Source of the DNA: a bacterium
GTDB taxonomy: Bacteria; UBA8248
Reading direction: 5' to 3'
NCBI GenBank assembly: GCA_022828125.1
Contig: JAJEJD010000022.1
Location: 1 to 64,000 of the forward strand
Length of the DNA: 64,000 nucleotides
The position numbers and the translations under genes are program-made. The notes below the pieces were generated by a model. It was not told the DNA's origin. It made no database searches and saw only the letters and a list, made by a program, of their open reading frames with translations. Below, piece after piece: positions 31,830 through 41,155 of the stretch; position 1 is the stretch's first letter; every line of letters starts with the position of its first letter.

Positions 31830-32048
31830 GTGGACACGTTCGGTTGGGAAGATGCCGAGGACATCGGCATCGCGCTGTATGAGAAGTTTCCGAAGATTGA
31901 CCCGCTCTCCGTCCGTTTCACGGATCTGCACGAGTGGGTGTGCGGGCTCGAGGAGTTCGACGACGAGCCGATGTCCTCGACGGAGGGCAAGCTCGAGGCC
32001 ATCCAGATGGCGTGGCTCGAAGAATACAAGGATGCGCAGGAAGCGTAA
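31830..32048 (+). CDS. iscX: Fe-S cluster assembly protein IscX
   Basis: A 72-residue acidic protein matching IscX: FGWEDAEDIGIALYEKFP, RFTDLHEWVCGLEEF and AIQMAWLEEYKDA. IscX binds IscS and iron and tunes cluster formation. The start is GTG at 31830, following AGGAGAAAG. It ends the isc operon. Confidence 0.93.
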   Translation: MDTFGWEDAEDIGIALYEKFPKIDPLSVRFTDLHEWVCGLEEFDDEPMSSTEGKLEAIQMAWLEEYKDAQEA

Positions 32049-32140
32049 GCATATCTCCCGTTTATCGAACGACGGTGTGATCTTCCGGCTAGCGCCATGA
32101 AGCGGTTCGAACCTGTAGAGGTTGATTCGAGGCGATTGAC

Positions 32141-32950
32141 GTGAGCGAAGAACGACGCGCGGACGGAAAAATACTGCTCTCCCGCAAGGACGCGGTGGCG
32201 ACGATCACCTTCAACGCGCCCGAGCGGCTGAACGCCATCGAGTATGAGATGTGGGTGGAAATCGGCAGCCTCATGCCAGAACTCGACGCGGACGATTCGG
32301 TGCGCGCCGTCGTTTTCCGGGGCAAGGGCGAGCGCGCCTTCTCGGCCGGGGCGGACATCTCGCGCTTCAAACAAGAGCGCTACAGTTCCGCGCAAGCCCA
32401 GCATTTCTCGGAAACGGGGTTCCTGCGCGGCCTGGACGCCGTGGACGCCTTCTCGAAACCCGTCATCTGCCTCATTCGCGGCGCCTGCGTGGGCGGGGGC
32501 GTGGAGCTCGCCGCCGCCACGGACCTGCGGGTCGCGGGCGAGAGTTCCCGCTTCGGGATTCCGGTGGCCAAACTCGGCCTCGTGGCGGGCTATTCCGAAC
32601 TCAGGCGTTTTGTATACTCCATCGGCCCCGCGCGCACGCTGGACATGCTGCTGACAGCCAAGCTCTTCACGGCGCAGGAGATGCTCGACGCGGGCTTTCT
32701 GGCGCGCGTCGTGCCGGACGAGGAGGTGGAGGCCGCGGCGTATGAAATGGCGGAGCGCATCGTTTCACTGGCGCCTCTCGTTCACAAGTGGCACAAGAGC
32801 TTTGTGAAGAAGGTGCTGCTGGACCCGAGCCTCTCTTCTCTCACCGAAGAGGAGAAAGCGCGCGAGGTTGCCTGTTTCGATACCGAAGATTTCCGTGAGG
32901 GCGTGGAAGCGTTTCTGAACAAGCGTGCGCCTGAATTCCGGGGAAAATAA
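32141..32950 (+). CDS. enoyl-CoA hydratase/isomerase family protein
   Basis: A 269-residue crotonase-fold protein. The oxyanion-hole motifs AFSAGADISRF and ACVGGGVELAAATDLRVA are intact. The catalytic acid positions cannot be fixed by eye, so hydration, isomerisation or another CoA-ester reaction are all possible. The start is GTG at 32141. Four bases separate it from the following CoA-transferase gene, so the two probably act on the same acyl-CoA. Confidence 0.88.
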   Translation: MSEERRADGKILLSRKDAVATITFNAPERLNAIEYEMWVEIGSLMPELDADDSVRAVVFRGKGERAFSAGADISRFKQERYSSAQAQHFSETGFLRGLDAVDAFSKPVICLIRGACVGGGVELAAATDLRVAGESSRFGIPVAKLGLVAGYSELRRFVYSIGPARTLDMLLTAKLFTAQEMLDAGFLARVVPDEEVEAAAYEMAERIVSLAPLVHKWHKSFVKKVLLDPSLSSLTEEEKAREVACFDTEDFREGVEAFLNKRAPEFRGK

Positions 32951-32954
32951 ACGG

Positions 32955-34157
32955 ATGAACCGAAAGACGGGAGGCCCGCTCGAGGGCGTTCGCGTGCTGG
33001 AGGTCTGTCAGGTGATGGCAGGCCCGTTCTGCGGGTGCCTGCTGGCGGATATGGGCGCGGACGTCATCAAGATCGAAAACCCCGACGGCGGCGACAGCGC
33101 GCGCCATCTGGGCCGCTATTTCGACGGCGGCGAGGCGCACGGCTTCATGAACCTGAACCGCAACAAGCGCAGCCTGGCGGTGAACATGAAGACGCCCGAA
33201 GGCGTCGCGCTCATGAAAGAACTTGCCCGAAAAGTCGACGTGTTCGTCGAGAACATACGGCCCGGTATCATGACGAGAATCGGTCTTGGCTATGAGGATT
33301 TGAAAGAACTGAATCCGGGACTCGTTTACGCTTCCATTTCGGGCTATGGCGACTCGGGCCCTTTTGCGGGCAAGGGCGGGTTCGACCTGGTCTCGCAGGG
33401 CCTCTCGAGCCTGATGAGCTTCACGGGCGAGCCGGGCGGCGCGCCCGCGAAAATCCCCGTGCCGATATGCGATCTGAACGCCGGCATGTACACGGCGCTC
33501 TCCATCCTCTCCGCCTACATCCACAAACAGCGCACGGGCGAGGGCCAGCGCATCGACATGGCGCTGACCGACGCAGGCCTCGGCTACACCTTCTGGCAGG
33601 CGTCGCAGTTCTTTCCTTCCGGTGAGCCGCCGGAACCGCTCGGCTCAGCCCACGAGATGACGGCGCCCTACCAGGCCTTTCAGTGCAAAGACGGCTATCT
33701 GGCCCTGGGCGCCGCCAACCAGAGGAACTGGGAGCTTTTCTGCGCGACGATAGGACGCGAAGACCTCCTGGAGCGTCCGGAATACGCCACCGACGGCTTG
33801 AGGCGCGAGAACTATCTCGCACTCGCAGGCGAACTCGAAGCGGTGTTCATCGAAAAGACGCGCGACGAATGGGTGGCGATTCTCGATTCGGGCGGAATCC
33901 CCTGCGGGCCGATTCTGAACATGGCGGAAACCTTTGCGCATCCCCAGATTCAGGCGCGGGAGATGAGCGTCGAGATGGAACACCCCGCGGCAGGCCGGAT
34001 CCGGGTGTTGGGCTTCCCGCCCAAGCTGTCTGCGACGCGCGTCGGCGTTCGGACGCCCGCGCCCTTGCTGGGAGAGCACACAGACGAGGTGCTGCGCGAG
34101 TTCGGAACGAGCGAGGATGAAATAGCAAACCTGCGGGCTGCGGGCGTCGTGGCCTGA
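32955..34157 (+). CDS. class III (CaiB/BaiF) CoA-transferase
   Basis: A 400-residue family III CoA-transferase that moves CoA between carboxylic acids. It starts GPLEGVRVLEVCQVMAGPFCG, has MGADVIKIENP and NLNRNKRSLAVNMK. The catalytic Asp is in the GGFDLVSQGLSS segment near residue 148, and the end is LGEHTDEVL. The pairing with the enoyl-CoA hydratase suggests activation and beta-oxidation of an organic acid. Confidence 0.9.
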   Translation: MNRKTGGPLEGVRVLEVCQVMAGPFCGCLLADMGADVIKIENPDGGDSARHLGRYFDGGEAHGFMNLNRNKRSLAVNMKTPEGVALMKELARKVDVFVENIRPGIMTRIGLGYEDLKELNPGLVYASISGYGDSGPFAGKGGFDLVSQGLSSLMSFTGEPGGAPAKIPVPICDLNAGMYTALSILSAYIHKQRTGEGQRIDMALTDAGLGYTFWQASQFFPSGEPPEPLGSAHEMTAPYQAFQCKDGYLALGAANQRNWELFCATIGREDLLERPEYATDGLRRENYLALAGELEAVFIEKTRDEWVAILDSGGIPCGPILNMAETFAHPQIQAREMSVEMEHPAAGRIRVLGFPPKLSATRVGVRTPAPLLGEHTDEVLREFGTSEDEIANLRAAGVVA

Positions 34158-34161
34158 GCGC

Positions 34162-34875
34162 ATGGCCAAACCGCCGCCGCCCCTCTCCCCCGGCGTCTAT
34201 CTCGTCGCCACCCCGATTGGAAATCTCGAAGACATCACCGAACGCGCTTTAAGGGTCTTGCGCGAGTGCGACCTCATCGCGTGCGAGGACACGCGTCACA
34301 CGGGCAGGCTGCTCTCACGCCTCGGCATCAAGAAACCGCTCCTGAGCTATCATGAGCACAACGAGGCGAAGCGAGCGGGCGAGTTGGCCGGGCGCGCGCT
34401 TGGGGGCGAGCGCGTCGCCGTGGTGTCCGATGCCGGCACGCCGGGCGTCTCCGATCCCGCCTACCGGGTGGTGCGCGCCGCGATAGAAGCGGGCGTCCAG
34501 GTTGTTCCCGTACCCGGGCCGTCTTCGGTTCTCGCCGCGCTCACCGCCTCGGGGCTTCCCACGGACAGCTTCGTATTCGAGGGCTTCCTTCCCCCGAAGG
34601 GCCGGAAGAGACTCCAGAAGATTGAAGCGCTGATCGATGAGGAGCGCACGGTCGTCCTGTTCGAATCCCCCCACAGAACGCCGAGGCTCGTGAACGAGAT
34701 CGCTGACATCGCTCCCGCGCGGCCCCTGGCCCTTGCGCGCGAAATCACGAAACTGCACGAGGAGATACTGCGAGGTGAGGCGCAAGGATTGGCCGATACG
34801 CTCAAGGACAAAAGAATCAAGGGCGAGTGCGTCCTCCTCATCGGGCCGAAGCGGATGGAGAAGACGGACGATTGA
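34162..34875 (+). CDS. rsmI: 16S rRNA (cytidine(1402)-2'-O)-methyltransferase
   Basis: A 237-residue RsmI of the tetrapyrrole-methylase fold. It has YLVATPIGNLEDITERAL near the N-terminus, CEDTRHTGRLLSRLGI, VSDAGTPGVSDPAY and VPGPSSVLAALTASGLP. It methylates the ribose of C1402 in the ribosomal decoding centre. It starts four bases after the CoA-transferase stop. Confidence 0.95.
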   Translation: MAKPPPPLSPGVYLVATPIGNLEDITERALRVLRECDLIACEDTRHTGRLLSRLGIKKPLLSYHEHNEAKRAGELAGRALGGERVAVVSDAGTPGVSDPAYRVVRAAIEAGVQVVPVPGPSSVLAALTASGLPTDSFVFEGFLPPKGRKRLQKIEALIDEERTVVLFESPHRTPRLVNEIADIAPARPLALAREITKLHEEILRGEAQGLADTLKDKRIKGECVLLIGPKRMEKTDD

Positions 34876-34955
34876 GGGTGGAAGGCAAGCCTGGGTCATT
34901 TGTTGTATGATCTCTCTTTCCTCATTTGCCCGCCATATTTTCAGGAGATCACGCC

Positions 34956-35825
34956 ATGACGCGCCCACCTTTTACCAGGATTGCAGCGCTCACCCTCACA
35001 ATCTTTTTCGCTTTCATTTCCACCGCTTCCGCCGCGCCCAGGAGCGGCTCGAAGGCGGTCGAGGAGAACGTCGTAGCGCATGTCGGAGATATGCCCATTA
35101 CGCTGGATGCTTTTCACGCCTTCATCCAGCAGTTGCCCGCCAACATGCAGGCGCAGGCGGATGCGAACAAGGCGGCGTTCCTGGAAGCGCTGATCCAGCG
35201 CAGGCTCATGCTCCGGCATGCGGATGAGAGCAATTTTCTGGGCACCGAGCGGGTGAAGATGCAGATTGATCGCGCGCGGCGCGAGATATTGATCGGCGAG
35301 GCGCTCCGCAGAATCGAGGAGGGCGCGCGGCCCAAGGCGTCCGATATTCGCGCGGAGTATGAGCGCAACAAGGCGAAATACACCGAGGGGGGCAAGGTCA
35401 CCGCAGCGCACATCATGGTTTCCTCCGAGAAAGAGGCGAAGGATCTGCTGGCGAAAATCGTGAAGGGAGAGGATTTCGCCGAGCTGGCGAAGAAGTATTC
35501 CCTGGCGCCCGAGCGCGCGCTCGGCGGGAGCCTGGGCGAGATGAGCCGGGGCCACAGTAAGAGGACGGGTCTTCCCGAGATAATCGAGCAGACGGCGTTT
35601 TCGCTCGATCCGGGTGCGCACAGCGGCGTGGTGCAGAGCATCTACGGCTGGCACGTCGTGAAAACCTCCAGGAAGGAGGGAGCCAGGCAACTCGACTTCT
35701 CGGAAGTGGCGCAGAAAATCACCAAGGAGATGGGCGAGCGCAACAGGCAGGAAGCGATGCGACAGAAGTTTATCGAACTCACCGAACGCTACGAGGTGAA
35801 GCGGTATCTCGAAAACCTGAAATAA
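34956..35825 (+). CDS. periplasmic peptidyl-prolyl isomerase, SurA/PpiC type
   Basis: A 289-residue exported parvulin-like chaperone. It has a signal peptide ending ASA near residue 26, a helical SurA-N-like part (about 33-130) with ALIQRRLMLRHA, and a rotamase domain (about 140-240) with VTAAHIMVSSEKEA, FAELAKKYS, GGSLGEMSRG and YGWHVVKT. The ATG at 34956 follows CAGGAG. It should help fold outer-membrane proteins such as the one encoded just downstream. Confidence 0.85.
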   Translation: MTRPPFTRIAALTLTIFFAFISTASAAPRSGSKAVEENVVAHVGDMPITLDAFHAFIQQLPANMQAQADANKAAFLEALIQRRLMLRHADESNFLGTERVKMQIDRARREILIGEALRRIEEGARPKASDIRAEYERNKAKYTEGGKVTAAHIMVSSEKEAKDLLAKIVKGEDFAELAKKYSLAPERALGGSLGEMSRGHSKRTGLPEIIEQTAFSLDPGAHSGVVQSIYGWHVVKTSRKEGARQLDFSEVAQKITKEMGERNRQEAMRQKFIELTERYEVKRYLENLK

Positions 35826-35857
35826 CGGCCCCGCGCGTATGATGGCGGGGCCGTTAT
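35822..35857. terminator. bidirectional terminator hairpin
   Basis: A perfect 13-bp inverted repeat ATAACGGCCCCGC / GCGGGGCCGTTAT with a 10-base loop lies between the convergent PPIase and outer-membrane protein genes. The A/T-ended, GC-cored stem serves both directions. Confidence 0.8.
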
Positions 35858-35881
35858 CAGGAATGTTCCACAGGCAGAGCG

Positions 35882-36940
35882 CTAGAAACTGTAACTGAGC
35901 GAAAGAACGGCCTTGGTTCCTTTGGATGCGATGAGGTTCACGCCCCCGAGGCTCACGCTCGCATCTTCATAGTTAAGACCGAAATTCGCGGACAGTCCCC
36001 GCGCCAGGTCGTATTGAACGCCCAGGGCGGCGGAGGTTTTCTCCACGTCTTCGATCCGGCCGTAGTGACCTTCGACCGATAAGCTCAGGACGCCGATTTT
36101 GATGCGAACCCCCGATGAGACGTACCATTGTTCGAGCTCCAGGCCGGGTGATGAGAGAGTTTCGTAGCCTGCGCCGAGATCGAACAAGGCGCTCCCGTAG
36201 ATAAGTTCGCCCACGCCGCTGACGGCTTTTGTGTCGAACCGCCTCGATCCGTCAGCGGAAGTGAAAGCACCCTGGGTGTATCGCGCAGTCAGGCGATAGT
36301 CCTTCTCGGCAATGGGACGCTGATACATCGCCCCGACGTCGAAATCCCCCTCCTCGTCCACCACCGCGCTCAGGACCCAGGGACCCATGCGAACCAGATA
36401 GCCGCCGCCCCAGTCAGCAAGCGACCCGAATACATCGTCGAATGACAGAGAGGATGCTCCCGCTCCCCCGGAGCGCTGTGTCTGGCCGCGAACGACTTCC
36501 GAAACATTGCCGCTCACTACCGTGCCCCAGGCGCCTCCGACCGAGAGCAAGACGTCATCCTCGTATTCTTCATCCACCCTGGAGGCGAAGCCAGCGTCGG
36601 GGCTTTCCTGCGGATCGGTGGCGTATCGGCCCGTATAGCTCAGGCGGACCCGCCAGCGGTTGGGCAACTGCGTTTGTGCGCCCGCCTGGAAGCGGCCGTT
36701 AAAGCTCTCGTCCGTGTCGTCGCTTTCGCGGCGATACGTCCACCCGCCTTCCGCCATGCCTCTCACGAGGAGCGTGACGTCACCAATCTCGGTGGCGAGA
36801 GGGGCTTCGAACAGCGACATGTCGTCGTAGTTGAGAAAGACCTCCTGCGCCCCGGTGGGCATGATGGTCCCGATAACGCAGAAGAAAAAAACCGCCGTCC
36901 CAAAAAGGCGAAACACGGGTATTGTTTTGTGGCTCTTCAT
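35882..36940 (-). CDS. outer-membrane beta-barrel protein
   Basis: A 352-residue exported protein. The signal peptide includes LFGTAVFFFCVIGTI, followed by alternating amphipathic strands (for example RLTARYTQGAF, LSLSVEGHYGRIE) and a C-terminal aromatic end LSLSYSF, the usual barrel-assembly signal. This fits a gated or non-specific porin of about 16 strands. It begins within a few bases of the end of the haloperoxidase gene, so the two share a transcript and perhaps a substrate. Function beyond porin-like is unknown. Confidence 0.7.
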   Translation of the reverse strand: MKSHKTIPVFRLFGTAVFFFCVIGTIMPTGAQEVFLNYDDMSLFEAPLATEIGDVTLLVRGMAEGGWTYRRESDDTDESFNGRFQAGAQTQLPNRWRVRLSYTGRYATDPQESPDAGFASRVDEEYEDDVLLSVGGAWGTVVSGNVSEVVRGQTQRSGGAGASSLSFDDVFGSLADWGGGYLVRMGPWVLSAVVDEEGDFDVGAMYQRPIAEKDYRLTARYTQGAFTSADGSRRFDTKAVSGVGELIYGSALFDLGAGYETLSSPGLELEQWYVSSGVRIKIGVLSLSVEGHYGRIEDVEKTSAALGVQYDLARGLSANFGLNYEDASVSLGGVNLIASKGTKAVLSLSYSF

Positions 36941-36944
36941 GTTC

Positions 36945-38321
36945 TCAAGCCTTTTTCGGGAATGTGGAGTGAAAGGCCTGGCGCGCGATGGCCTGTCCCG
37001 CCTTCATTCCCGCGGTGTGGTCGATCTCCCAGTGAACGCCGCCGTAGATGCGGCTCATGCCGTTTTCTTCCGCCATGTGGGCGAGGCTCCGCCAGTGTCT
37101 GGTGACGCCCCTCAGTTGCGGCCACAGGACTTCGTCGGGAGAGCGGCCCGAGAACGAAACGTCGTCACGGCCATAAACCAGCGCGATCAACTCTGCGGCG
37201 GCGGCGCCGAACGTGGAGTGCCCCGAAGTGTAGGAGGGAAATTCCGGGGTCGGGATGTAGCTGCGCCAGTCGGGTTGCCGAGCCACCCTCGAATCCGGGT
37301 TGCCGAACCTGGGGGCGCGCATGCGAATCGCGGTTTCCGGGCGGAGGATGTCGTGGTGGTATTTGCTGTCCCACGCGCAAATGGAGGCGTCGCACTGCGT
37401 CATGCCGACCAGGGCGATGGCGCGCGCGAGTTCGATGAAGCTGAGGTCGCGATCCTGGAGGATCTGCATGGCGATGTAGATCATGTGTCCCGGCTGCGTT
37501 ATGCCCCAGGGGCCGTCCTCCCAGAAAAGCGCGATTTGCTCCTGATCGGCGGTCCGGATGGTGCTGTCCATCCCTCCGATGCGGCGGATGCGGTCGAATT
37601 CCCCTGCAAACTCGGGACTCTTTGGATCGTAGAAGTCAGACGCCCGAAACTGCGAGCCGCTCTTCATCGTCCATGGCTTGATTCGTCCATGTCCCGGATA
37701 TAGGCCGCGATCGAACGAGGCGAACGCAGGTCCGGGCTTGGCGCCATAGAAAGGGCCGGTCGGGCGCCATCTTAACGAGTCCGTTCGCCGCTCGTACCGG
37801 CCCAGATAATAGTTGGCCTCACTGGGTTCGGCGCCGTCGTTCGTCCGCATCTTGAGGACTTTGTCGGCGGCGGCTCGGCCCCACCTGACGCCCAGGGATT
37901 TCGCCTCGCTCCCGGGAAAGCGATCCAGAAACGCCATGCGCTCGAAGAGGAAGGGCTGCTGGAACGCTTCCGCAGCCGCGTAGGCGAAGGCGACGCCGTA
38001 GGCGACTTCGGGGTCCGCGCCACGCGGGCCGGGGCCGATTCCGAAGGGTTCTTCATAAGCCTGAAGAATCCCGTTCGCAGCGAGAAAGCCTGCGGCCAGG
38101 GGCAGGCTGCAGCAGTACGCCGCCAGAGGAGCGGTGGCCCTTTGGTCGCGAACCTGTTGCAAGGCCGTATCTACCCAATGGAAAATAGTGTTCCGGTTCC
38201 GTGGCTTGATGATCTGGCTCGTATAGGAAGTTTTTTGGTCGTAAGGGCCGGCGCACCCCGTCATGAGGAGCGCGGAGGCTGCTGCTGCGTTCTTCAGAAA
38301 CTGCCTTCTCGTGTGGGTCAT
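36945..38321 (-). CDS. vanadium-dependent haloperoxidase-like lipoprotein
   Basis: A 458-residue protein of the vanadium haloperoxidase/PAP2 superfamily. The Tat-type start THTRRQFLKNAAAASALLMTGC carries both a twin-Arg motif and a lipobox. Vanadate or phosphate-site motifs are ILRPETAIR, PSYTSGHSTFGAA and SRIYGGVHWEIDHTAG, with the catalytic His in the last two. It could halogenate organic compounds with peroxide or act as an acid phosphatase. The ATG at 38321 is preferred over an upstream extension that would bury the Tat signal. Confidence 0.82.
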   Translation of the reverse strand: MTHTRRQFLKNAAAASALLMTGCAGPYDQKTSYTSQIIKPRNRNTIFHWVDTALQQVRDQRATAPLAAYCCSLPLAAGFLAANGILQAYEEPFGIGPGPRGADPEVAYGVAFAYAAAEAFQQPFLFERMAFLDRFPGSEAKSLGVRWGRAAADKVLKMRTNDGAEPSEANYYLGRYERRTDSLRWRPTGPFYGAKPGPAFASFDRGLYPGHGRIKPWTMKSGSQFRASDFYDPKSPEFAGEFDRIRRIGGMDSTIRTADQEQIALFWEDGPWGITQPGHMIYIAMQILQDRDLSFIELARAIALVGMTQCDASICAWDSKYHHDILRPETAIRMRAPRFGNPDSRVARQPDWRSYIPTPEFPSYTSGHSTFGAAAAELIALVYGRDDVSFSGRSPDEVLWPQLRGVTRHWRSLAHMAEENGMSRIYGGVHWEIDHTAGMKAGQAIARQAFHSTFPKKA

Positions 38322-38862
38322 TGATCGAGTCCTCTGTATGAAATCAATGAATAACTTTCCGGACCCGTTCGCCACGCCCCACAGCCGGAAGACGCACCTG
38401 GAACGTAAGCGCACAGTTCGCCATCCTCGCGCGCAATAACGGACTGGCCGAAAAACGCGATGGCGGCGCTTTGTTCTTGGGTTGACTTCTTCGTTTTGGG
38501 GAAGGACGAACAGGGCGGGACTTACCTTCCGTTCTTACCTGGAATTTTTCTTACCGTATTTCACCAACCCTTTCTTGCTACCCCTTGGACGAAAATCGAG
38601 AGCGAGGAAAGACGGTTGGGGGGACATGCGAACAGGAAAATGATGCCGGACTTGCGCAGCGCATCTCCAATGAATCGTCCCCTCGCTGACGACATGGTGA
38701 ATGCCTGTTATGCCATTCTCTAAATTGAGCCGGGAGGATAAATCGCATGATCCGACCAATACGTCAACCCTCAGGCGGAGCCGAGCCAGCGGTTTTCGTT
38801 CATTTTGTTGGCAGTCCCTGGAAATTATCGAAAGATGTTGCGCGGATGAGAAATCTTGCCGC
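38322..38862. other. intergenic stretch without a recognised gene
   Basis: About 540 bases between the haloperoxidase start and the MFS stop. Composition is more AT-rich than average, with short open frames on both strands that show no family motif and no good ribosome site. It may carry the haloperoxidase promoter on the minus strand; no clear -35/-10 pair was found. Confidence 0.4.
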
Positions 38863-40170
38863 CTACCTCGGCTCCAGGCCGTGTTTTTTCATGTAGGCCT
38901 GTAGCCAGAGCGCGAGGGCCAACGAGATGAACATGGAGAAGATGATCGTCAGGAAGGGAATGAGGTAGCTTTTCGTGTAATCGAACATGAAGCCCGCGAA
39001 GGGCGCGCCGACGACGCCTCCCAGGCCGTAGCAGATCTCCATGAATCCGATGATGACGCCGTATGTGCGGCCCCCGAAACAATCCCCCGCCAGGGCAGAA
39101 TAGCAAGCGCTCATGGCGCCGATTCCGATCCCGTACACCAGCGCGAAGGCGTAGCCCGGCAGGATGCCCCCGCCGAAGTAGGGGATGAGGAGCAGGAGCG
39201 TGAGGCCCGCCGCCACCACCACGGCGGCGAGCGCCACCCCGCGCCCGCGCCCGATGATGTCGCCCACCCATCCGCCGCCGATGCTGCCGAACGTCCGGAT
39301 GAAGCCGACGGAGCCGAAGATGAGGGCCGCAAGGGCGGTGCCGTATCCCACGTCGACGAGATAGAGCTGTAACTGGCTCATGATGGTGTTGTTGTTGAGC
39401 CCGATGGCGAAGACCATCAGGATGAGGCACCAGAAGCGGATGTCGCGCCTCACGACCGAGAAGACCTCCCACACGCCCTTGCCCTCGCCGCCGTGGCCGA
39501 CGCCGGCTCTCGCCAGTTCCTCGGGGCTGCGCGGCGGGCCGCCGTCCGGGCCCTGCCCGACGTCTTCGGGCACGTCGCGCAGCAGGAGAAAGCTCGCGGG
39601 AGCGACGACGCACAGGATGATCAGGCCGAAAATCACGTACGTGTAGCGCCAGCCTACAGACGCGATGAGCCGCTCGATCAGGGGCGCCAGGACGAGGATG
39701 CCGATTCCGATGCCCGATAGCGCGATACCCGTGGCGCGGCCTCTTTTCTTCACGAACCAGCGGGGCATGATGGCGCTGTGTGTGGAAAAGCCGCTCAGCG
39801 AGAGGCCGTAGCCGGCGAAAAGCCCGAACAGGATGTAGAGATGCCAGAGCGAGGAGACGAAGTAGCACGAGATGAACGTGAGGCCCAGTATCACCGAACC
39901 CCACGGCATGATGGCGCGCGGGCCTTTTTTCTCCAGAAGGGAACCCGCAAACGGCGCGCCTAAGGCGTAGGTGGCCATCGAGAGCGAGAACGCCCCGCTC
40001 AGAAGTCCCCGGCTCCAGCCGAATTCCTCGAGCAGGGGAACCTGGAAGATACCGAAGGAAAACCGCGTGACGACGTGGAAGCCCAGCGTGGCGAAAGAGA
40101 GCCAGACGATGAGCCAGCCGTAGTAGAATTTCGGTTTTTTGGCGGGGCCGCTTTGCGGGAACGTAGTCAT
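38863..40170 (-). CDS. major facilitator superfamily transporter
   Basis: A 435-residue MFS carrier with about twelve membrane segments and a central cytoplasmic loop rich in Gly/Pro (about residues 205-235). N-terminal FYYGWLIVWLSFATLG, the motif-A-like GSLLEKKGPRAIMP and GWVGDIIGRGRG resemble oxalate/formate or monocarboxylate antiporter families. The placement after CoA-transferase and deacetylase genes supports uptake of an organic acid, but the substrate is inferred only. Confidence 0.85.
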   Translation of the reverse strand: MTTFPQSGPAKKPKFYYGWLIVWLSFATLGFHVVTRFSFGIFQVPLLEEFGWSRGLLSGAFSLSMATYALGAPFAGSLLEKKGPRAIMPWGSVILGLTFISCYFVSSLWHLYILFGLFAGYGLSLSGFSTHSAIMPRWFVKKRGRATGIALSGIGIGILVLAPLIERLIASVGWRYTYVIFGLIILCVVAPASFLLLRDVPEDVGQGPDGGPPRSPEELARAGVGHGGEGKGVWEVFSVVRRDIRFWCLILMVFAIGLNNNTIMSQLQLYLVDVGYGTALAALIFGSVGFIRTFGSIGGGWVGDIIGRGRGVALAAVVVAAGLTLLLLIPYFGGGILPGYAFALVYGIGIGAMSACYSALAGDCFGGRTYGVIIGFMEICYGLGGVVGAPFAGFMFDYTKSYLIPFLTIIFSMFISLALALWLQAYMKKHGLEPR

Positions 40171-40246
40171 TCGCTTCCTTGTTCAGGTGAGCCACGGAAT
40201 TTCAGGGGAGTATACACACAGCCCCCGCTTCGGGAGAAGCGAAAAC

Positions 40247-41149
40247 TCAATTATCCCAAAAACAGGTCGCCGTCTGAAGGTGGATGTCCACCGTGTCCTC
40301 GGGGTTCAGGGCGTATCCCCCTCCCAGGGTGCCCGCGACGGGAATCCCGCGCGCCCGGCACTCCTCCAGGACGTACGCATCGCGCTGCCTCAACCCCTCT
40401 TTCGAGAGCTTGAGCGTCCCGAGCTGATCCCCCGAATACGGGTCCGCCCCCGCCTGGTACATCACCAGGTCGGGCCTGTGCTCATCGAGTATCTTCGGGA
40501 TGTGTTTTTCCAGATGCGGGAGGTATTCATCTTCCGTCGCGAGGTCGTAGAGGCCGATGTCCAAATCGCTTCTTTTCTTTTGCGGGTAGATGTTCTCCTG
40601 GTGGATGGAGAAGGTGAACACCGCCTCCTCGCGGCGGAAGATGACGGCGGTGCCGTTTCCCTGGTGCAGGTCGCAGTCGATGACGGCCGCTCTTTGGATG
40701 GCTTCCTCCTTCATCAAGACCCGCACGGCGACCGCCAAATCGTTGATATAGCAAAAACCTTCCGCCTGATCGGCGAAGGCGTGGTGGAAGCCCCCGGTGA
40801 GGTTGATGGCGCGGCCCCTTGCGAGTGCCTCGCGCGCGGCGAGGATCGTGCCGCCCGTCGCGAGAAAGCTCGCGTCCACGATCTGCCTGCTGATGGGGAG
40901 CTCGCTCGGCGCCGTGCGCGCGGTGTGCACGCCCGAGCGCAGGTCCGCCAGATACTCCTGCGTATGGACAAGGGCCAGTTCTTCTTCCGTCGCGGTGGAG
41001 GGCGCCAGAAAGACGCTATCGGGCAGTCCGGCCTCCCTCAGTCTGGCGTGGGTTTTCTGGTATTTCTCGGCTTGCAGGACGTGCTGGCCGATGTAGGCGT
41101 AGTAACCTTCGTGAAAGATGAAAACGCAGTGCTCGGGCGGCGCTCTCAT
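40247..41149 (-). CDS. histone-deacetylase-family amidohydrolase
   Basis: A 300-residue arginase/deacetylase-fold zinc enzyme. Catalytic and metal residues are visible in GGFHHAFADQAEGFCYIND (His pair), IDCDLHQGNGTA (Asp-x-His) and YQAGADPYSGDQLG (Asp). Bacterial members deacetylate acetyl-polyamines, acetoin-pathway compounds or similar small amides. It ends 76 bp before the MFS gene and starts 6 bp after the CoA-transferase, suggesting one operon. Confidence 0.88.
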   Translation of the reverse strand: MRAPPEHCVFIFHEGYYAYIGQHVLQAEKYQKTHARLREAGLPDSVFLAPSTATEEELALVHTQEYLADLRSGVHTARTAPSELPISRQIVDASFLATGGTILAAREALARGRAINLTGGFHHAFADQAEGFCYINDLAVAVRVLMKEEAIQRAAVIDCDLHQGNGTAVIFRREEAVFTFSIHQENIYPQKKRSDLDIGLYDLATEDEYLPHLEKHIPKILDEHRPDLVMYQAGADPYSGDQLGTLKLSKEGLRQRDAYVLEECRARGIPVAGTLGGGYALNPEDTVDIHLQTATCFWDN

Positions 41150-41155
41150 CGCGGG

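Noticed and set aside
38422-38822. Several short frames in the gap before the MFS gene, considered as a decayed gene
   Set aside because: No motif, no ribosome site and no repeat ends; no support for a pseudogene call.
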